Positions 6,702 to 13,896 of a stretch of 15,938 nucleotides of DNA are shown one piece after another (within the stretch, counting starts at the first letter, position 1; every line of letters begins with the position of its first letter). The position numbers and the translations under genes are program-made. The DNA comes from Chloroflexota bacterium. Lineage in GTDB: Bacteria > Chloroflexota > UBA5177 > JANWHV01. The stretch lies in assembly GCA_028287725.1 (NCBI GenBank), contig JAQBPC010000440.1:1-15938 (forward strand). Direction: 5' to 3'. A model generated the notes under the pieces. The model did no database searches. It worked only from the letters and a program-made list of their open reading frames with translations, and was not told where the DNA came from.

Positions 6702-8045
6702 ATGAGCAGTATGTCCATTGCACGCGGCTGGACAGTCGTTAGCTCCGACAGCAAACGTGTGGGCGACGTCACCGAGGTCCATCCTCACTATTTACTCGTT
6801 AGCCGCGGTGTTTTCCGAGTTAAAGACATGTACCTTCCCTTGGGTACGGTGGACCGTACCGAGGGCGAGACGGTGATTCTCACGGTCACCTTTGACGTGC
6901 TGAAGTCGATGGATCTTTCGCGCGAGCCACCGCCAATAGTGAATCCTGAGCCGGAGCCACTCCACGATCCGGTTAGCCAGGGCTACGAAACGTCAGAGTA
7001 TCCGTCGGAGGCGGATACTTCCGATGAGCCCCTTGCTTTCCCCGGCGACTGGGCAAGCGAAGACACGGAATTCGAGGAAACGCCGTCCTATGCGCGCCCG
7101 TTGCCCAACGGGCTGATCGAGGTCGAGCATGCCTTGAATCTGGCGTTTCAGGACCTTGGCTATGGCTTGCCAATACTGCTCTTGCAAGGCTGGCCGTTTG
7201 ACAGCGCGGTCTGGGAGCCATTGCCCACGATCTTGGCGGATGAGCACCGCGTCATCACCTACGATATGCGCGGCAGCGGTGATTCGGATAAGCCATGGGA
7301 CTACTATTCCATCGATACGTTGGTGCACGACTTGCACCGCATCGTCGTAGAGCAGTCCCTGCGCGGTATGACGTTGGTGGCATGGTCGACCGCGGCCCCA
7401 CTGGCGCTCGAGTACGCACGCGAGCACCCCAAGCGAGTCGAAAGAATCGTACTGCTCTCGCCGCTGCTGTTGAACTGGTTGGCAGCTGAGGATGCCCCCA
7501 CGTGGATTGGGCACTCGCCCGAGCTCGATCGTGCCACCCAGGAAGCCTGGGCCGCGGATCTGCTGGCCGACCGGCCGGCGCTGTTCGAGCGGATCGTGGA
7601 TCGGATAACGCATGCGCCCTTGAGCAGTGCGCGCCGGCAATGGCTGTGGCAGCGGCTCATGCTTGGGGCGCCATACGCACAGGGCAAGCTGTTCCAGGCG
7701 CTTCAAACGTACGATCCGACCGGATTATTGGCGGAAATCGAGACGCCTGTCACCATCATATCCGGCGAACAGGATCGCCTTTCGCCGCCTGCGTTGAGCG
7801 CTCGGCTCGCCGATATGCTGCCGCGCGCCCAAGTAGTCACTGTTGGGGACTGTGGACACGCCTCGTTCATAGAGCAGAGATCCGTCATTTTCCAGGCAAT
7901 TTCGGACCTCGTCGATGCCCACATCGAGCAAGCCAACGAGAACGAGGCTACCATAGATACAGAGCCCGTCGATGGAGCAATCCCGGACCACGAGTCCGAG
8001 CTGGTCAGCACTGAGGCGGAGCAGTCATTGCTTCTCGACGAGTGA
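6702..8045 (+). CDS. DUF2171-like domain fused to an alpha/beta hydrolase
   Basis: A 447-residue fusion. Residues 1-70 form a small beta-barrel-like domain resembling DUF2171/PRC-barrel proteins (GWTVVSSDSKRVGDVTEV; HYLLVSRGVFRVKDMYLPLG). Residues about 71-132 are an acidic, Pro-rich linker. Residues about 136-408 are an alpha/beta hydrolase of the haloperoxidase/esterase type: oxyanion-region QGWP (162-165), YDMRGSGDSDKP (187-198), nucleophile Ser229, acid Asp358 (SGEQDRLSPP) and His386 (GDCGHASF). The nucleophile elbow reads AWSTA rather than the usual GxSxG. The tail (409-447) is acidic. The start follows GAGAAAGA. It lies 36 bp after the CPBP gene and is probably in the same operon. Substrate unknown. 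Confidence 0.88.
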   Translation: MSSMSIARGWTVVSSDSKRVGDVTEVHPHYLLVSRGVFRVKDMYLPLGTVDRTEGETVILTVTFDVLKSMDLSREPPPIVNPEPEPLHDPVSQGYETSEYPSEADTSDEPLAFPGDWASEDTEFEETPSYARPLPNGLIEVEHALNLAFQDLGYGLPILLLQGWPFDSAVWEPLPTILADEHRVITYDMRGSGDSDKPWDYYSIDTLVHDLHRIVVEQSLRGMTLVAWSTAAPLALEYAREHPKRVERIVLLSPLLLNWLAAEDAPTWIGHSPELDRATQEAWAADLLADRPALFERIVDRITHAPLSSARRQWLWQRLMLGAPYAQGKLFQALQTYDPTGLLAEIETPVTIISGEQDRLSPPALSARLADMLPRAQVVTVGDCGHASFIEQRSVIFQAISDLVDAHIEQANENEATIDTEPVDGAIPDHESELVSTEAEQSLLLDE

Positions 8046-8080
8046 TGGAATAACACGCATGAAGTGGGCAGGGGCAGCGC

Positions 8081-9100
8081 GTGGGCGGAGTGACAGTATT
8101 ACACATTACAAATGGCGACAGTGCCGCGGAACGTATACATCAGTCTGGTCTTCCGGGTGATATTTTGCCATGGCGGGACATTCTCCATACAGGCCCGGTT
8201 CCCGGGGGGCTTTCGCTTGGCGCTCTGAGCAAAGTTCGTGCTGACTACATTGCCTCAAGCGGTGCCGGCACGGCCGATGGAATTGCGTCGCAATTTACGG
8301 CCCGTGATGCAATGCTGGAACAATCGCATTCGTATAGTCAAGTTATCCTCTGGTTCGAGCACGACCTCTATGATCAACTCCAGCTGATCCAACTGCTGGA
8401 CTGGTTCGCGACGCATGACGGCACCGGAATGCCGCTCTACCTCATTTGTATTGGCTCGTATCCAGGTGTCACGAAGTTCAAGGGCCTCGGACAGCTTACG
8501 GGCCAACAGCTGCGCCCGCTCGTCGAGCGCCGGCGCAAGGTCACGCCTGCCGAACTGGCGCTTGGACGCGCGGCCTGGGCAGCATTTACCGCGCCCGACC
8601 CAAAAGAGCTGGAGAGCCTGGCGCGTGGTAATACCGCTGCTCTGCCGTTCCTACGCGCGGCGCTCGTTCGCCACCTCGAGGATTTTCCCCTTGTGCATGG
8701 CGGTGTGTCTCGGACGGAAAAGCAGCTGCTCGAGGTAATTCGCGATGGCATGCACACGCCATTTGAGATTTTCATCGCCGCACAGGAGCGGGAAACCTCG
8801 CCATTTCTGGGGGATGCGACCGTTTGGTCGACCTTGAGCTACCTTACGAACGCCTCGGCGGCCCTGCTCGAGTGGTCTGGCGGCAGCTTCGCGCTTCCAG
8901 CACCCGGGAAGCCCCAGGAAGCGTTTCTGCGCCAGACTGTCCATCTAACGGACCTCGGGCGCGAGGTCGTCGCGGGCCGCGTCGATTGGATTGCCGTGAA
9001 CGGCATCGATCGCTGGCTCGGCGGCGTGCATCTAGAAGGCAAGTCCGTACCTTGGCGCTGGGAAGAACGGCGCGGAAAGCTGATCGCCACCGGTTCATAG
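8081..9100 (+). CDS. DUF1835 domain-containing protein
   Basis: A 339-residue protein that I recognise as the DUF1835 family. The N-terminal domain shows VLHITNGDSAAERI (6-19) and LPWRDILHTGPVP (29-41), then the conserved VILWFEHDLYDQLQL (88-102). The remainder (about 130-339) is helical, with a winged-helix-like pattern near SRTEKQLLEVIRDG. It is described as soluble and uncharacterised in many bacteria; no reaction is assigned. The start is GTG 8081 after AGGGG; GTG 8090 after GGGCGGA is an equally possible start. It is the last plus-strand gene of the aat run and converges on the rhodanese gene 33 bp away. Confidence 0.87.
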   Translation: MGGVTVLHITNGDSAAERIHQSGLPGDILPWRDILHTGPVPGGLSLGALSKVRADYIASSGAGTADGIASQFTARDAMLEQSHSYSQVILWFEHDLYDQLQLIQLLDWFATHDGTGMPLYLICIGSYPGVTKFKGLGQLTGQQLRPLVERRRKVTPAELALGRAAWAAFTAPDPKELESLARGNTAALPFLRAALVRHLEDFPLVHGGVSRTEKQLLEVIRDGMHTPFEIFIAAQERETSPFLGDATVWSTLSYLTNASAALLEWSGGSFALPAPGKPQEAFLRQTVHLTDLGREVVAGRVDWIAVNGIDRWLGGVHLEGKSVPWRWEERRGKLIATGS

Positions 9101-9132
9101 GTTCGACCTGGCGCATGGTGAGGGCAGAGTGC

Positions 9133-9465
9133 CTACGTTAAGACGGGGTACCCGTGCCCTTCCCAGCCTGCCATGCCGTCGTCGACGTTCACGACCGTCA
9201 ACCCTTGCTGGGCGAGGAATCGCGCCGCCATAGCGCTTCGCGCCCCCAGGTGACAGATGAGCGTGATCGGCCTGGTGGCATCCAGCTCCCGCCACCGCTC
9301 GCGCACCTGCGCGAGCGGCATCAGCACGGCGCCGGCAATCACACCCTGAGCATGCTCCCAGGGCTCTCGTACATCCACCACCAGGAGATCCTCACCTGAC
9401 TGGACGCGGTTATAGAGCTCGGTTGCGTCGGTGTGACCTATCTGTTGCGAGGACTCCGGTGTCAT
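9133..9465 (-). CDS. Single-domain rhodanese-like sulfurtransferase
   Basis: A 110-residue protein made of one rhodanese domain: LLVVDVREPWEHAQGVIAGA (27-46), the active-site loop CHLGARSA with Cys71 (71-78), and the closing DDGMAGWEGHGYPV (95-108). Single-domain rhodaneses carry persulfide sulfur in the cytoplasm for thiosulfate or cyanide metabolism, cofactor synthesis or redox signalling; which applies here is not shown. The active-site loop has His72-Leu73 where Arg-Ser/Thr is common. The ATG is preceded by AGGAAGGA about 11 nt upstream. It lies 39 bp downstream of the M42 peptidase, on the same strand and probably cotranscribed with it. Confidence 0.93.
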   Translation of the reverse strand: MTPESSQQIGHTDATELYNRVQSGEDLLVVDVREPWEHAQGVIAGAVLMPLAQVRERWRELDATRPITLICHLGARSAMAARFLAQQGLTVVNVDDGMAGWEGHGYPVLT

Positions 9466-9504
9466 GCCTGTGACAATCCTTCCTGGAAGGCCGATTGAGC
9501 TGAA

Positions 9505-10542
9505 TTAGTAAGAAATATCGCTGGTGTGCGCCTGTTCGAGGTAGCGTGCCAGCAAATCGACGGCGGCCTGAATATCGCGCTCATGGGCGGACTCGTTCAC
9601 CGTGTGCACGTAACGCGTTGGGGTAGACAGCGTAATTGATGGGATGCCGCCCCGACTTGGCTGAATGGTGCCGGCATCGGTGCCACCACGCGGAAGAATC
9701 TCGAGCTGATGCGGGATACCTTCGCGCTTGGCGATCTCTTTGAAATGCTGGACGAGCTTGGGGTGGGAAATGCTGGACCCGTCCATGATCTTTATCGCGG
9801 CGCCCTCGCCCAAGCGGGTGACGGCGAGCTCTTCATCATTACCAGGAATATCGACGGCTAGGGTGATATCGAGTGCGACGCCGATGTCGGGCTGGATGCT
9901 GTAGGCGGCCGGCCCGGCGCCCCGAAGCCCGACTTCCTCCTGAACCGTCGCGACAGCCACGATGTCGACCTCGTGCGATTTCACTGCCTTAAGGGCCTCG
10001 AACATCACATAGAGACTGAGCCGATCGTCGAGGGACTTGCTGATCACGCAATTGCCGAGCCGCTCTGTCGTCCGGTCCATTGTGACAGGGTCACCGAGTT
10101 CCACCCGTTCCTTCACCTCATCGGCAGTCAGACCGACGTCGACAAAGAACTCCTCAAGCTTCAGAGGCTTAGGATCGCCCTGCATTAAATGAATCGGCTG
10201 GACACCGGGCATCAGCGCGCCGCGAAGTGGGCCTGCCGCGGTGTGGACGAGCACGCGTTGCGCGACGAGTGTGCGTGGATCGAAGCCGCCCACCGGCTGG
10301 AGGCGGATGAAGCCCTTCTTATCGATGAACTTGACCAGAAAGCCAATCTCGTCCATATGGGCGGCCAGCATGACCTTGCGCTTGCCGTTGCCGCGCTTGG
10401 TTCCGATAACGTTTCCGAGGGCGTCCACGCGCAACTCGTCTACGAGCGGCTCCATGATCTCGCGCACTGTAGCGCGAAGCGCCTCCTCGCGGCCCGGTAC
10501 CGAGGGCGTCTCACAAAGTCGTTTTAGCAAGTCAAAATTCAC
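9505..10542 (-). CDS. M42-family zinc aminopeptidase (FrvX/glutamyl aminopeptidase type)
   Basis: A 345-residue cytoplasmic metallopeptidase that removes N-terminal residues from peptides; M42 enzymes usually form tetrahedral dodecamers. With GTG 10542 as start, metal ligands and catalytic residues are visible: His62 (LAAHMDEIG), Asp172 (SKSLDDR), catalytic Glu202 and ligand Glu203 (VQEEVGLRGA), Asp225 (ALDIT) and His313 (RYVHTVNE). The insert domain lies between the first two ligands. I chose GTG 10542 because GGGGAG sits 6 nt before it. An in-frame GTG at 10563 would add seven residues that overlap this ribosome-binding site. Substrate preference is not readable. A rhodanese gene follows. 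Confidence 0.94.
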   Translation of the reverse strand: MNFDLLKRLCETPSVPGREEALRATVREIMEPLVDELRVDALGNVIGTKRGNGKRKVMLAAHMDEIGFLVKFIDKKGFIRLQPVGGFDPRTLVAQRVLVHTAAGPLRGALMPGVQPIHLMQGDPKPLKLEEFFVDVGLTADEVKERVELGDPVTMDRTTERLGNCVISKSLDDRLSLYVMFEALKAVKSHEVDIVAVATVQEEVGLRGAGPAAYSIQPDIGVALDITLAVDIPGNDEELAVTRLGEGAAIKIMDGSSISHPKLVQHFKEIAKREGIPHQLEILPRGGTDAGTIQPSRGGIPSITLSTPTRYVHTVNESAHERDIQAAVDLLARYLEQAHTSDISY

Positions 10543-10685
10543 GCTAATCTCCCCAAATAACACCGTACACGTTGGATTTCCACTGCGCGGGCCCGTGAGG
10601 TCGCGCCGTTGAGCCTACTAGGCATCAATGATACACGCTGGTGCACCCATCGCAGTGCGTCTGCGTAGCTCGAGGGCGGGGCGGC

Positions 10686-11255
10686 CTAGATTCCGATGCC
10701 GGCAAGCCGGAGACCCGCGAGCCAGAAGCTCACCACGATGAGCGTAACTCCAGCCAGCACACCCGCCCGCGCGCCCGCTTTAGCGCCCAGATGGCTCCCT
10801 AGGCGAAGCCCAATTGTACTGGCAATCAGCGCTTGTGCTCCGATAGCCAGGACGACCGGGGCGATCGGAAGTCCGAGTGAGCCGATAGCGATCCCGACGG
10901 CAAGCTCATCTAGACTCACACTCAGTGCGGCGATGATCATCGCGCGCCCGCCTGCCGTGGCGTGTTCAACAGCCTCCCCTACCTCGTCCTCGTCTTCAAG
11001 CGCTTCACGGATGATCCACGCGCCTACGGCGAGAAGTAGAGCGACCGCCAGCCAATCTGCCACGGCGCCGAGGCGACTGGCAAAACCTCCAAGCACGAAG
11101 CCCACGAGTGGCGTCGCTGCTTCCGCCGCCGCGAAGGTCGAGGCGATGCGCACGCGCGTTCTACCACTAAGTCGTGCGATGCCAATTGCTGTTGAGACGG
11201 CAAATGTGTCCAGTGACAGTGATGCGATGAGAGGAACCAGTATTGAGACTGTCAT
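10686..11255 (-). CDS. MntP-like manganese efflux pump
   Basis: A 189-residue membrane protein of the MntP (YebN) family, which exports Mn2+ from the cytoplasm. Two halves repeat a helix bearing an acidic residue: SLSLDTFAVSTAIG (12-25, Asp16) and SVSLDELAVGIAIG (112-125, Asp116). FAAAEAATPLVGFVLGG (41-57) and a charged central loop (EALEDEDEVGEAVEH, 84-98) separate them. Six membrane segments are plausible and the length is normal. GGAGGGGAGG lies about 12 nt before the ATG. An inverted repeat GGGAG/CTCCC (11263-11274) overlaps this site and could affect translation. No yybP-ykoY manganese riboswitch is recognisable in the leader. It is divergent from a cation antiporter. Confidence 0.87.
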   Translation of the reverse strand: MTVSILVPLIASLSLDTFAVSTAIGIARLSGRTRVRIASTFAAAEAATPLVGFVLGGFASRLGAVADWLAVALLLAVGAWIIREALEDEDEVGEAVEHATAGGRAMIIAALSVSLDELAVGIAIGSLGLPIAPVVLAIGAQALIASTIGLRLGSHLGAKAGARAGVLAGVTLIVVSFWLAGLRLAGIGI

Positions 11256-11650
11256 TGAGACCGGGAGACCTCCCCTCCGTATCCTACTCTCTCAGTGCTC
11301 ACCGCCAGCGATCCTACCGGCCGCATCGGTCCCGTGGGCTGCCGAGTCGCGGTCTTGCATGCCCCAAGTCTCTGCGTATCGCATTGGTAGAAGCGTGCTA
11401 GGCTCTGCCGTCAGGGTTTGCATACATTTACGTCGAGCGTCGGCATTTCGATCACCTGACATGATAGTGTACGCGGTGGCTGCTCCGTAGTAACCGTCTG
11501 ATATGGTAGCTATGTGGCGTGCCGATAGCCATGCACTTCGCCCCTTCAAGGCGAGAGTTTCAAGGCACGTTACCTGCAGGCTGGGCACTTTGGACCGATG
11601 CCAAGTCGCGTACTGCTACATTCCACTCGAGCACAGCGGAGGAGTGCACG
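11256..11650. other. 395-bp divergent intergenic region between mntP and the antiporter gene
   Basis: This region must hold leaders and promoters of two divergent ion-transport genes. I found an 8-bp direct repeat TTCAAGGC at 11545-11552 and 11559-11566 (14-bp period, upstream of the antiporter). There is a GCTAT/ATAGC inverted repeat near 11510-11530, and GGGAG/CTCCC at 11263-11274. No clear sigma70 promoter, tRNA or known riboswitch was seen. In-frame upstream extension of the antiporter through this region does not look like protein. Confidence 0.5.
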
Positions 11651-12928
11651 ATGCCGGCGGATCCGGGGGTCTCGACGCTGCTCTCGCTGCTGATTGTCGT
11701 TGCGCTCGTGGCGAGTGTTGTACGCTTCATTCGCATTCCCTATGAAATCACTCTGGTTCTCGTCGGGCTGCTGCTCGCGCTTGCTCCCGGCGTGCCGCGG
11801 ATAGCGATAAGCCCAGGCGTTATTCTTCTCGTATTCCTGCCCGTGCTGCTCTTTCACGCCGGCTACAACCTTCCCCTTACGGACTTACGAATAAACCTCC
11901 TCCCGATATCTGTGCTCGCCGTGCCGGGCGTCTTTGTGGGCGCCGGGCTGGTAGCGCTTGCTCTCCATGCCATCGGGGGCCTCGCCTGGTCAAGCGCGAT
12001 ACTCTTCGGCACAATCGTCTCTGCCACCGACCCAGTCTCCGTGCTGGCGCTCTTTAGCCGGGTTGGCGCGCCCGCCCGACTTACCGCGATTGTCACTGGC
12101 GAAAGCCTTTTTAACGATGGCACCGCGTTAGTTCTGTTCGTGGTGGCGCTTGATGCGGCCACAGGCGGCCATGTCACTTTGCTTGGCGGCACGATGCAGG
12201 TGGTCGCCGTCATAGCCGGGAGCCTCGTCATGGGTGTGGTGGTTGGGCTACTTGGCGCACAGATTCTATCGCGATTTAACGATGCCCTGCTTGAGACGAC
12301 GATCAGCCTGATAATCGCCTACGGCGGATACTTGCTCGCGAACGATTGGCACATGTCGGGAGCTCTCGAGACGGTCACCGCGGGCATCATTTTGGGTAGT
12401 AGGGGTAGCAAGGTGATGTCGCGAGAGACGCGCTTGCAGGCGAGGGCGACATGGGAGTTTCTCGTATTCCTTACAAATTCGCTGCTCTTCCTCTTAATAG
12501 GAATGGCTGTCAGGTCCGTCGCGGCCGGTGCCGGCATACGCCTCGGCTCTCAGGCATGGGGTCTGCTACTCGTGGCGCTGCTCGCTGTCTTGGTCTCGAG
12601 AATCGTGGTGGTCTGGGTCACACAAATGACAATGGAGGCCGTTGGGCAGGGACTTCCTGCGAGCTGGCGGCCCGTGTTGGTGTGGGCGGGACTGCGCGGA
12701 GCAGTCTCGCTCGCCGCGGTCTTGAGCCTCCCGAATAACGTACCCGACCGCGATACGATCCTTGTGCTCACGTTTGGCGTCGTGCTCTTCACGCTGCTCG
12801 TACAGGGTCTCACCATGCAGCCATTGCTCAGACGGCAGGGACTTATTGGCGAAGACGAAGCTGACGATGCAACTGAGTCGACTGCTGGCGAGCACGGGCA
12901 GAGCACGCGGCCGGGCGCGACGGCGTAA
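11651..12928 (+). CDS. CPA1-family Na+/H+ antiporter (NhaP type)
   Basis: A 425-residue membrane protein with about 12 helices of the cation:proton antiporter-1 family, exchanging Na+ or K+ for H+ in pH and salt homeostasis. Signature motifs: GYNLPLTDLRINL (71-83), SATDPVSVLAL with Asp127 (124-134), the ion-site GESLFNDGTALVLF (150-163, Asp156), and the late WAGLRGAVSLAAVLSLP. The last 30 residues are hydrophilic and acidic. No cytosolic TrkA-C/RCK domain follows, so it is the short form. ATG 11651 is preferred because GGAGGAG stands about 7 nt before it. The frame extends upstream to 11519 without family-like sequence. Confidence 0.93.
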   Translation: MPADPGVSTLLSLLIVVALVASVVRFIRIPYEITLVLVGLLLALAPGVPRIAISPGVILLVFLPVLLFHAGYNLPLTDLRINLLPISVLAVPGVFVGAGLVALALHAIGGLAWSSAILFGTIVSATDPVSVLALFSRVGAPARLTAIVTGESLFNDGTALVLFVVALDAATGGHVTLLGGTMQVVAVIAGSLVMGVVVGLLGAQILSRFNDALLETTISLIIAYGGYLLANDWHMSGALETVTAGIILGSRGSKVMSRETRLQARATWEFLVFLTNSLLFLLIGMAVRSVAAGAGIRLGSQAWGLLLVALLAVLVSRIVVVWVTQMTMEAVGQGLPASWRPVLVWAGLRGAVSLAAVLSLPNNVPDRDTILVLTFGVVLFTLLVQGLTMQPLLRRQGLIGEDEADDATESTAGEHGQSTRPGATA

Positions 12929-12969
12929 TCGATCCGCCAAATCGAGCGCGACTGCGGCTGTCAACCCGT

Positions 12970-12998
12970 TTCTCAGGTGAACGCGGCTCGTGTATAGT
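12970..12998 (+). promoter_or_regulatory. Putative promoter of the toxin-antitoxin operon
   Basis: TTCTCA (12970-12975) and TATAGT (12993-12998) match 4/6 and 5/6 of the sigma70 consensus with a 17-nt spacer. A start near 13005 would place operator-like repeats right at the transcription start. An alternative promoter with CTTACA/GTTAAT boxes lies about 35-60 bp further down. Confidence 0.45.
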
Positions 12999-13000
12999 AA

Positions 13001-13040
13001 CTGATGATATTATCTGATGGTAATTTCTTACATCATTTTT
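13001..13040 (+). promoter_or_regulatory. Operator-like repeats / hairpin in the toxin-antitoxin leader
   Basis: CTGATG occurs twice (13001-13006 and 13014-13019) around the palindrome GATA-T-TATC (13006-13014). The second copy also begins a stem TGATGGTAA (13015-13023) pairing with TTACATCA (13028-13035) with one bulged G, followed by TTTTT. This AT-rich segment stands out from its GC-rich surroundings. Ribbon-helix-helix antitoxins usually bind such short repeats to repress their own operon. Alternatively the hairpin plus T-run is the terminator of the antiporter transcript or an attenuator. Confidence 0.45.
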
Positions 13041-13113
13041 GCCATACCCTGTTAATGTTGATCGTGATAAGGTGTGGCTAAGGGGGTAGACCCGTCGTGA
13101 GGAGTAGGGTAGA

Positions 13114-13404
13114 GTGAAGCATCTGATAGACCAGCCTGTCAGGGTCCGTACTACCGTGGATTTACCGCGCGAGCTATTAGACCGGTCCCGCAGTGTCGTC
13201 GATCGGGGGCTGGTAAAGAACCAGAACACTTTGTTCACCGCTGCGCTCGCGGACTACCTCGACCAACTTGACCAGCAGGCCATCGATCGACAGTTTGCCG
13301 CTATGTCGGGTGATGCTCCCTATCAGGAGCTCAATATGCAGTTGTTGCAAGAGTTCGCGGGGAACGACAGCCAGGCGTCGACGGCGCGGGATGAATCGCC
13401 GTGA
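13114..13404 (+). CDS. Ribbon-helix-helix antitoxin of a MazEF-type pair
   Basis: A 96-residue protein. Residues about 10-50 fit the ribbon-helix-helix DNA-binding fold: strand VRVRTTVDL (9-17), helix PRELLDRSRSVVDRG (18-32), the turn with Asn36-Gln-Asn, and helix TLFTAALADYLDQL (39-52). The C-terminal part, with AIDRQFAAMSGDAPYQELN and LQEFAGND, matches the toxin-binding tail seen in antitoxins paired with MazF. It should neutralise the downstream toxin and repress the operon. The start is GTG 13114, preceded by GAGGAG and AGGG. The stop overlaps the toxin's GTG start by 4 bp (GTGA), indicating translational coupling. Confidence 0.85.
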   Translation: MKHLIDQPVRVRTTVDLPRELLDRSRSVVDRGLVKNQNTLFTAALADYLDQLDQQAIDRQFAAMSGDAPYQELNMQLLQEFAGNDSQASTARDESP

Positions 13405-13775
13405 AGCGCGGGGCAGTCTATCTCGTGTCCCAGGGCCATCCAGGCTACATAGGAGTGGCTGACGATACCAGACTGGTACAAGCGGAGCGTACGATTCTTC
13501 GCCCCGTGGTGTTGGTTAGCCGCGAGGCTATAAACCGTCACAGTGCCGTGATACTGGTATGCCCCTTAGTAGACGCGGGCGCCATCGCCCAAGTCTACCC
13601 AAGTGACGTGCGGGTGCGGGCTCCGGAAGGTGGCATCACGTCGGACAGCGTGATACTTACCGGTCAGCTAAGAGCTGTAGCTCGCACGCAGCTGGTACGT
13701 CATCTTGGGGAGCTGAGCGCCGAGGTGATGCACCAGATAGACATGGCGCTCCGTATCACGCTCGACCTGGGCTAA
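13401..13775 (+). CDS. MazF/PemK-family endoribonuclease toxin
   Basis: A 124-residue mRNA-cleaving toxin, held inactive by the upstream antitoxin. Family features are the N-terminal KRGAVYLV, then RPVVLVSREAINRHSAVILVCPL (34-56), the DVRVRAPEGGITSDSVILTGQLRAVART segment (69-96) and the C-terminal helix LSAEVMHQIDMALRITLDL. About 24 residues (10-33) separate the first strand from the RPVVLVS strand, longer than the short loop common in MazF. This may alter RNA access or specificity. The GTG start overlaps the antitoxin stop. The length is near the family's usual 110-120. Confidence 0.87.
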   Translation: MKRGAVYLVSQGHPGYIGVADDTRLVQAERTILRPVVLVSREAINRHSAVILVCPLVDAGAIAQVYPSDVRVRAPEGGITSDSVILTGQLRAVARTQLVRHLGELSAEVMHQIDMALRITLDLG

Positions 13776-13776
13776 A

Positions 13777-13791
13777 CGGCAACAATTGCCG
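13777..13791 (+). terminator. Small hairpin after the toxin gene
   Basis: Perfect 6-bp stem CGGCAA (13777-13782) and TTGCCG (13786-13791) with loop CAA, 1 nt after the toxin stop. A C-rich stretch, not a T-run, follows. It could end or stabilise the toxin-antitoxin mRNA. Confidence 0.35.
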
Positions 13792-13835
13792 CGCCCCCTC
13801 AGCAACTGAACAGCAGAATGGAGTAGCGCGCAGAG

Positions 13836-13851
13836 AGCAGGACTGCCTGCT
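13836..13851 (+). promoter_or_regulatory. Hairpin in the prkA leader
   Basis: AGCAGG (13836-13841) and CCTGCT (13846-13851) form a perfect 6-bp stem with loop ACTG. GCGC tetramers on each side (before and after) could extend it. It stands about 45 bp before the prkA start. It may be a regulatory leader hairpin; no clear promoter was found in this 121-bp gap. Confidence 0.3.
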
Positions 13852-13896
13852 GAGCGCCAAGTCACCGATAGAGCACCAGCCTTAGGAGGGTCTTCC

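Noticed and set aside
6843..6860. Inverted repeat GGTACGG/CCGTACC with a 4-nt loop
   Set aside because: A 7-bp stem within a well-supported coding region can arise by chance and has no regulatory context.
6993..7706. 237-codon minus-strand frame
   Set aside because: It lies opposite the alpha/beta hydrolase, whose catalytic residues are clear.
11370..11430. Minus-strand segment with GCAAACC and AGAGCC, somewhat like a GEMM-I c-di-GMP riboswitch, and the possibility of a yybP-ykoY manganese riboswitch before mntP
   Set aside because: The expected P1b hairpin with GNRA loop and the GACGCAAAGCC core are missing, and no yybP-ykoY core motifs could be aligned.
10696..11490. 264-codon plus-strand frame
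   Set aside because: Ala/Ser/Pro/Thr-rich antisense shadow of the MntP gene.
11519..11650. Upstream extension of the Na+/H+ antiporter
   Set aside because: It has no family-like sequence, while ATG 11651 has an excellent Shine-Dalgarno.
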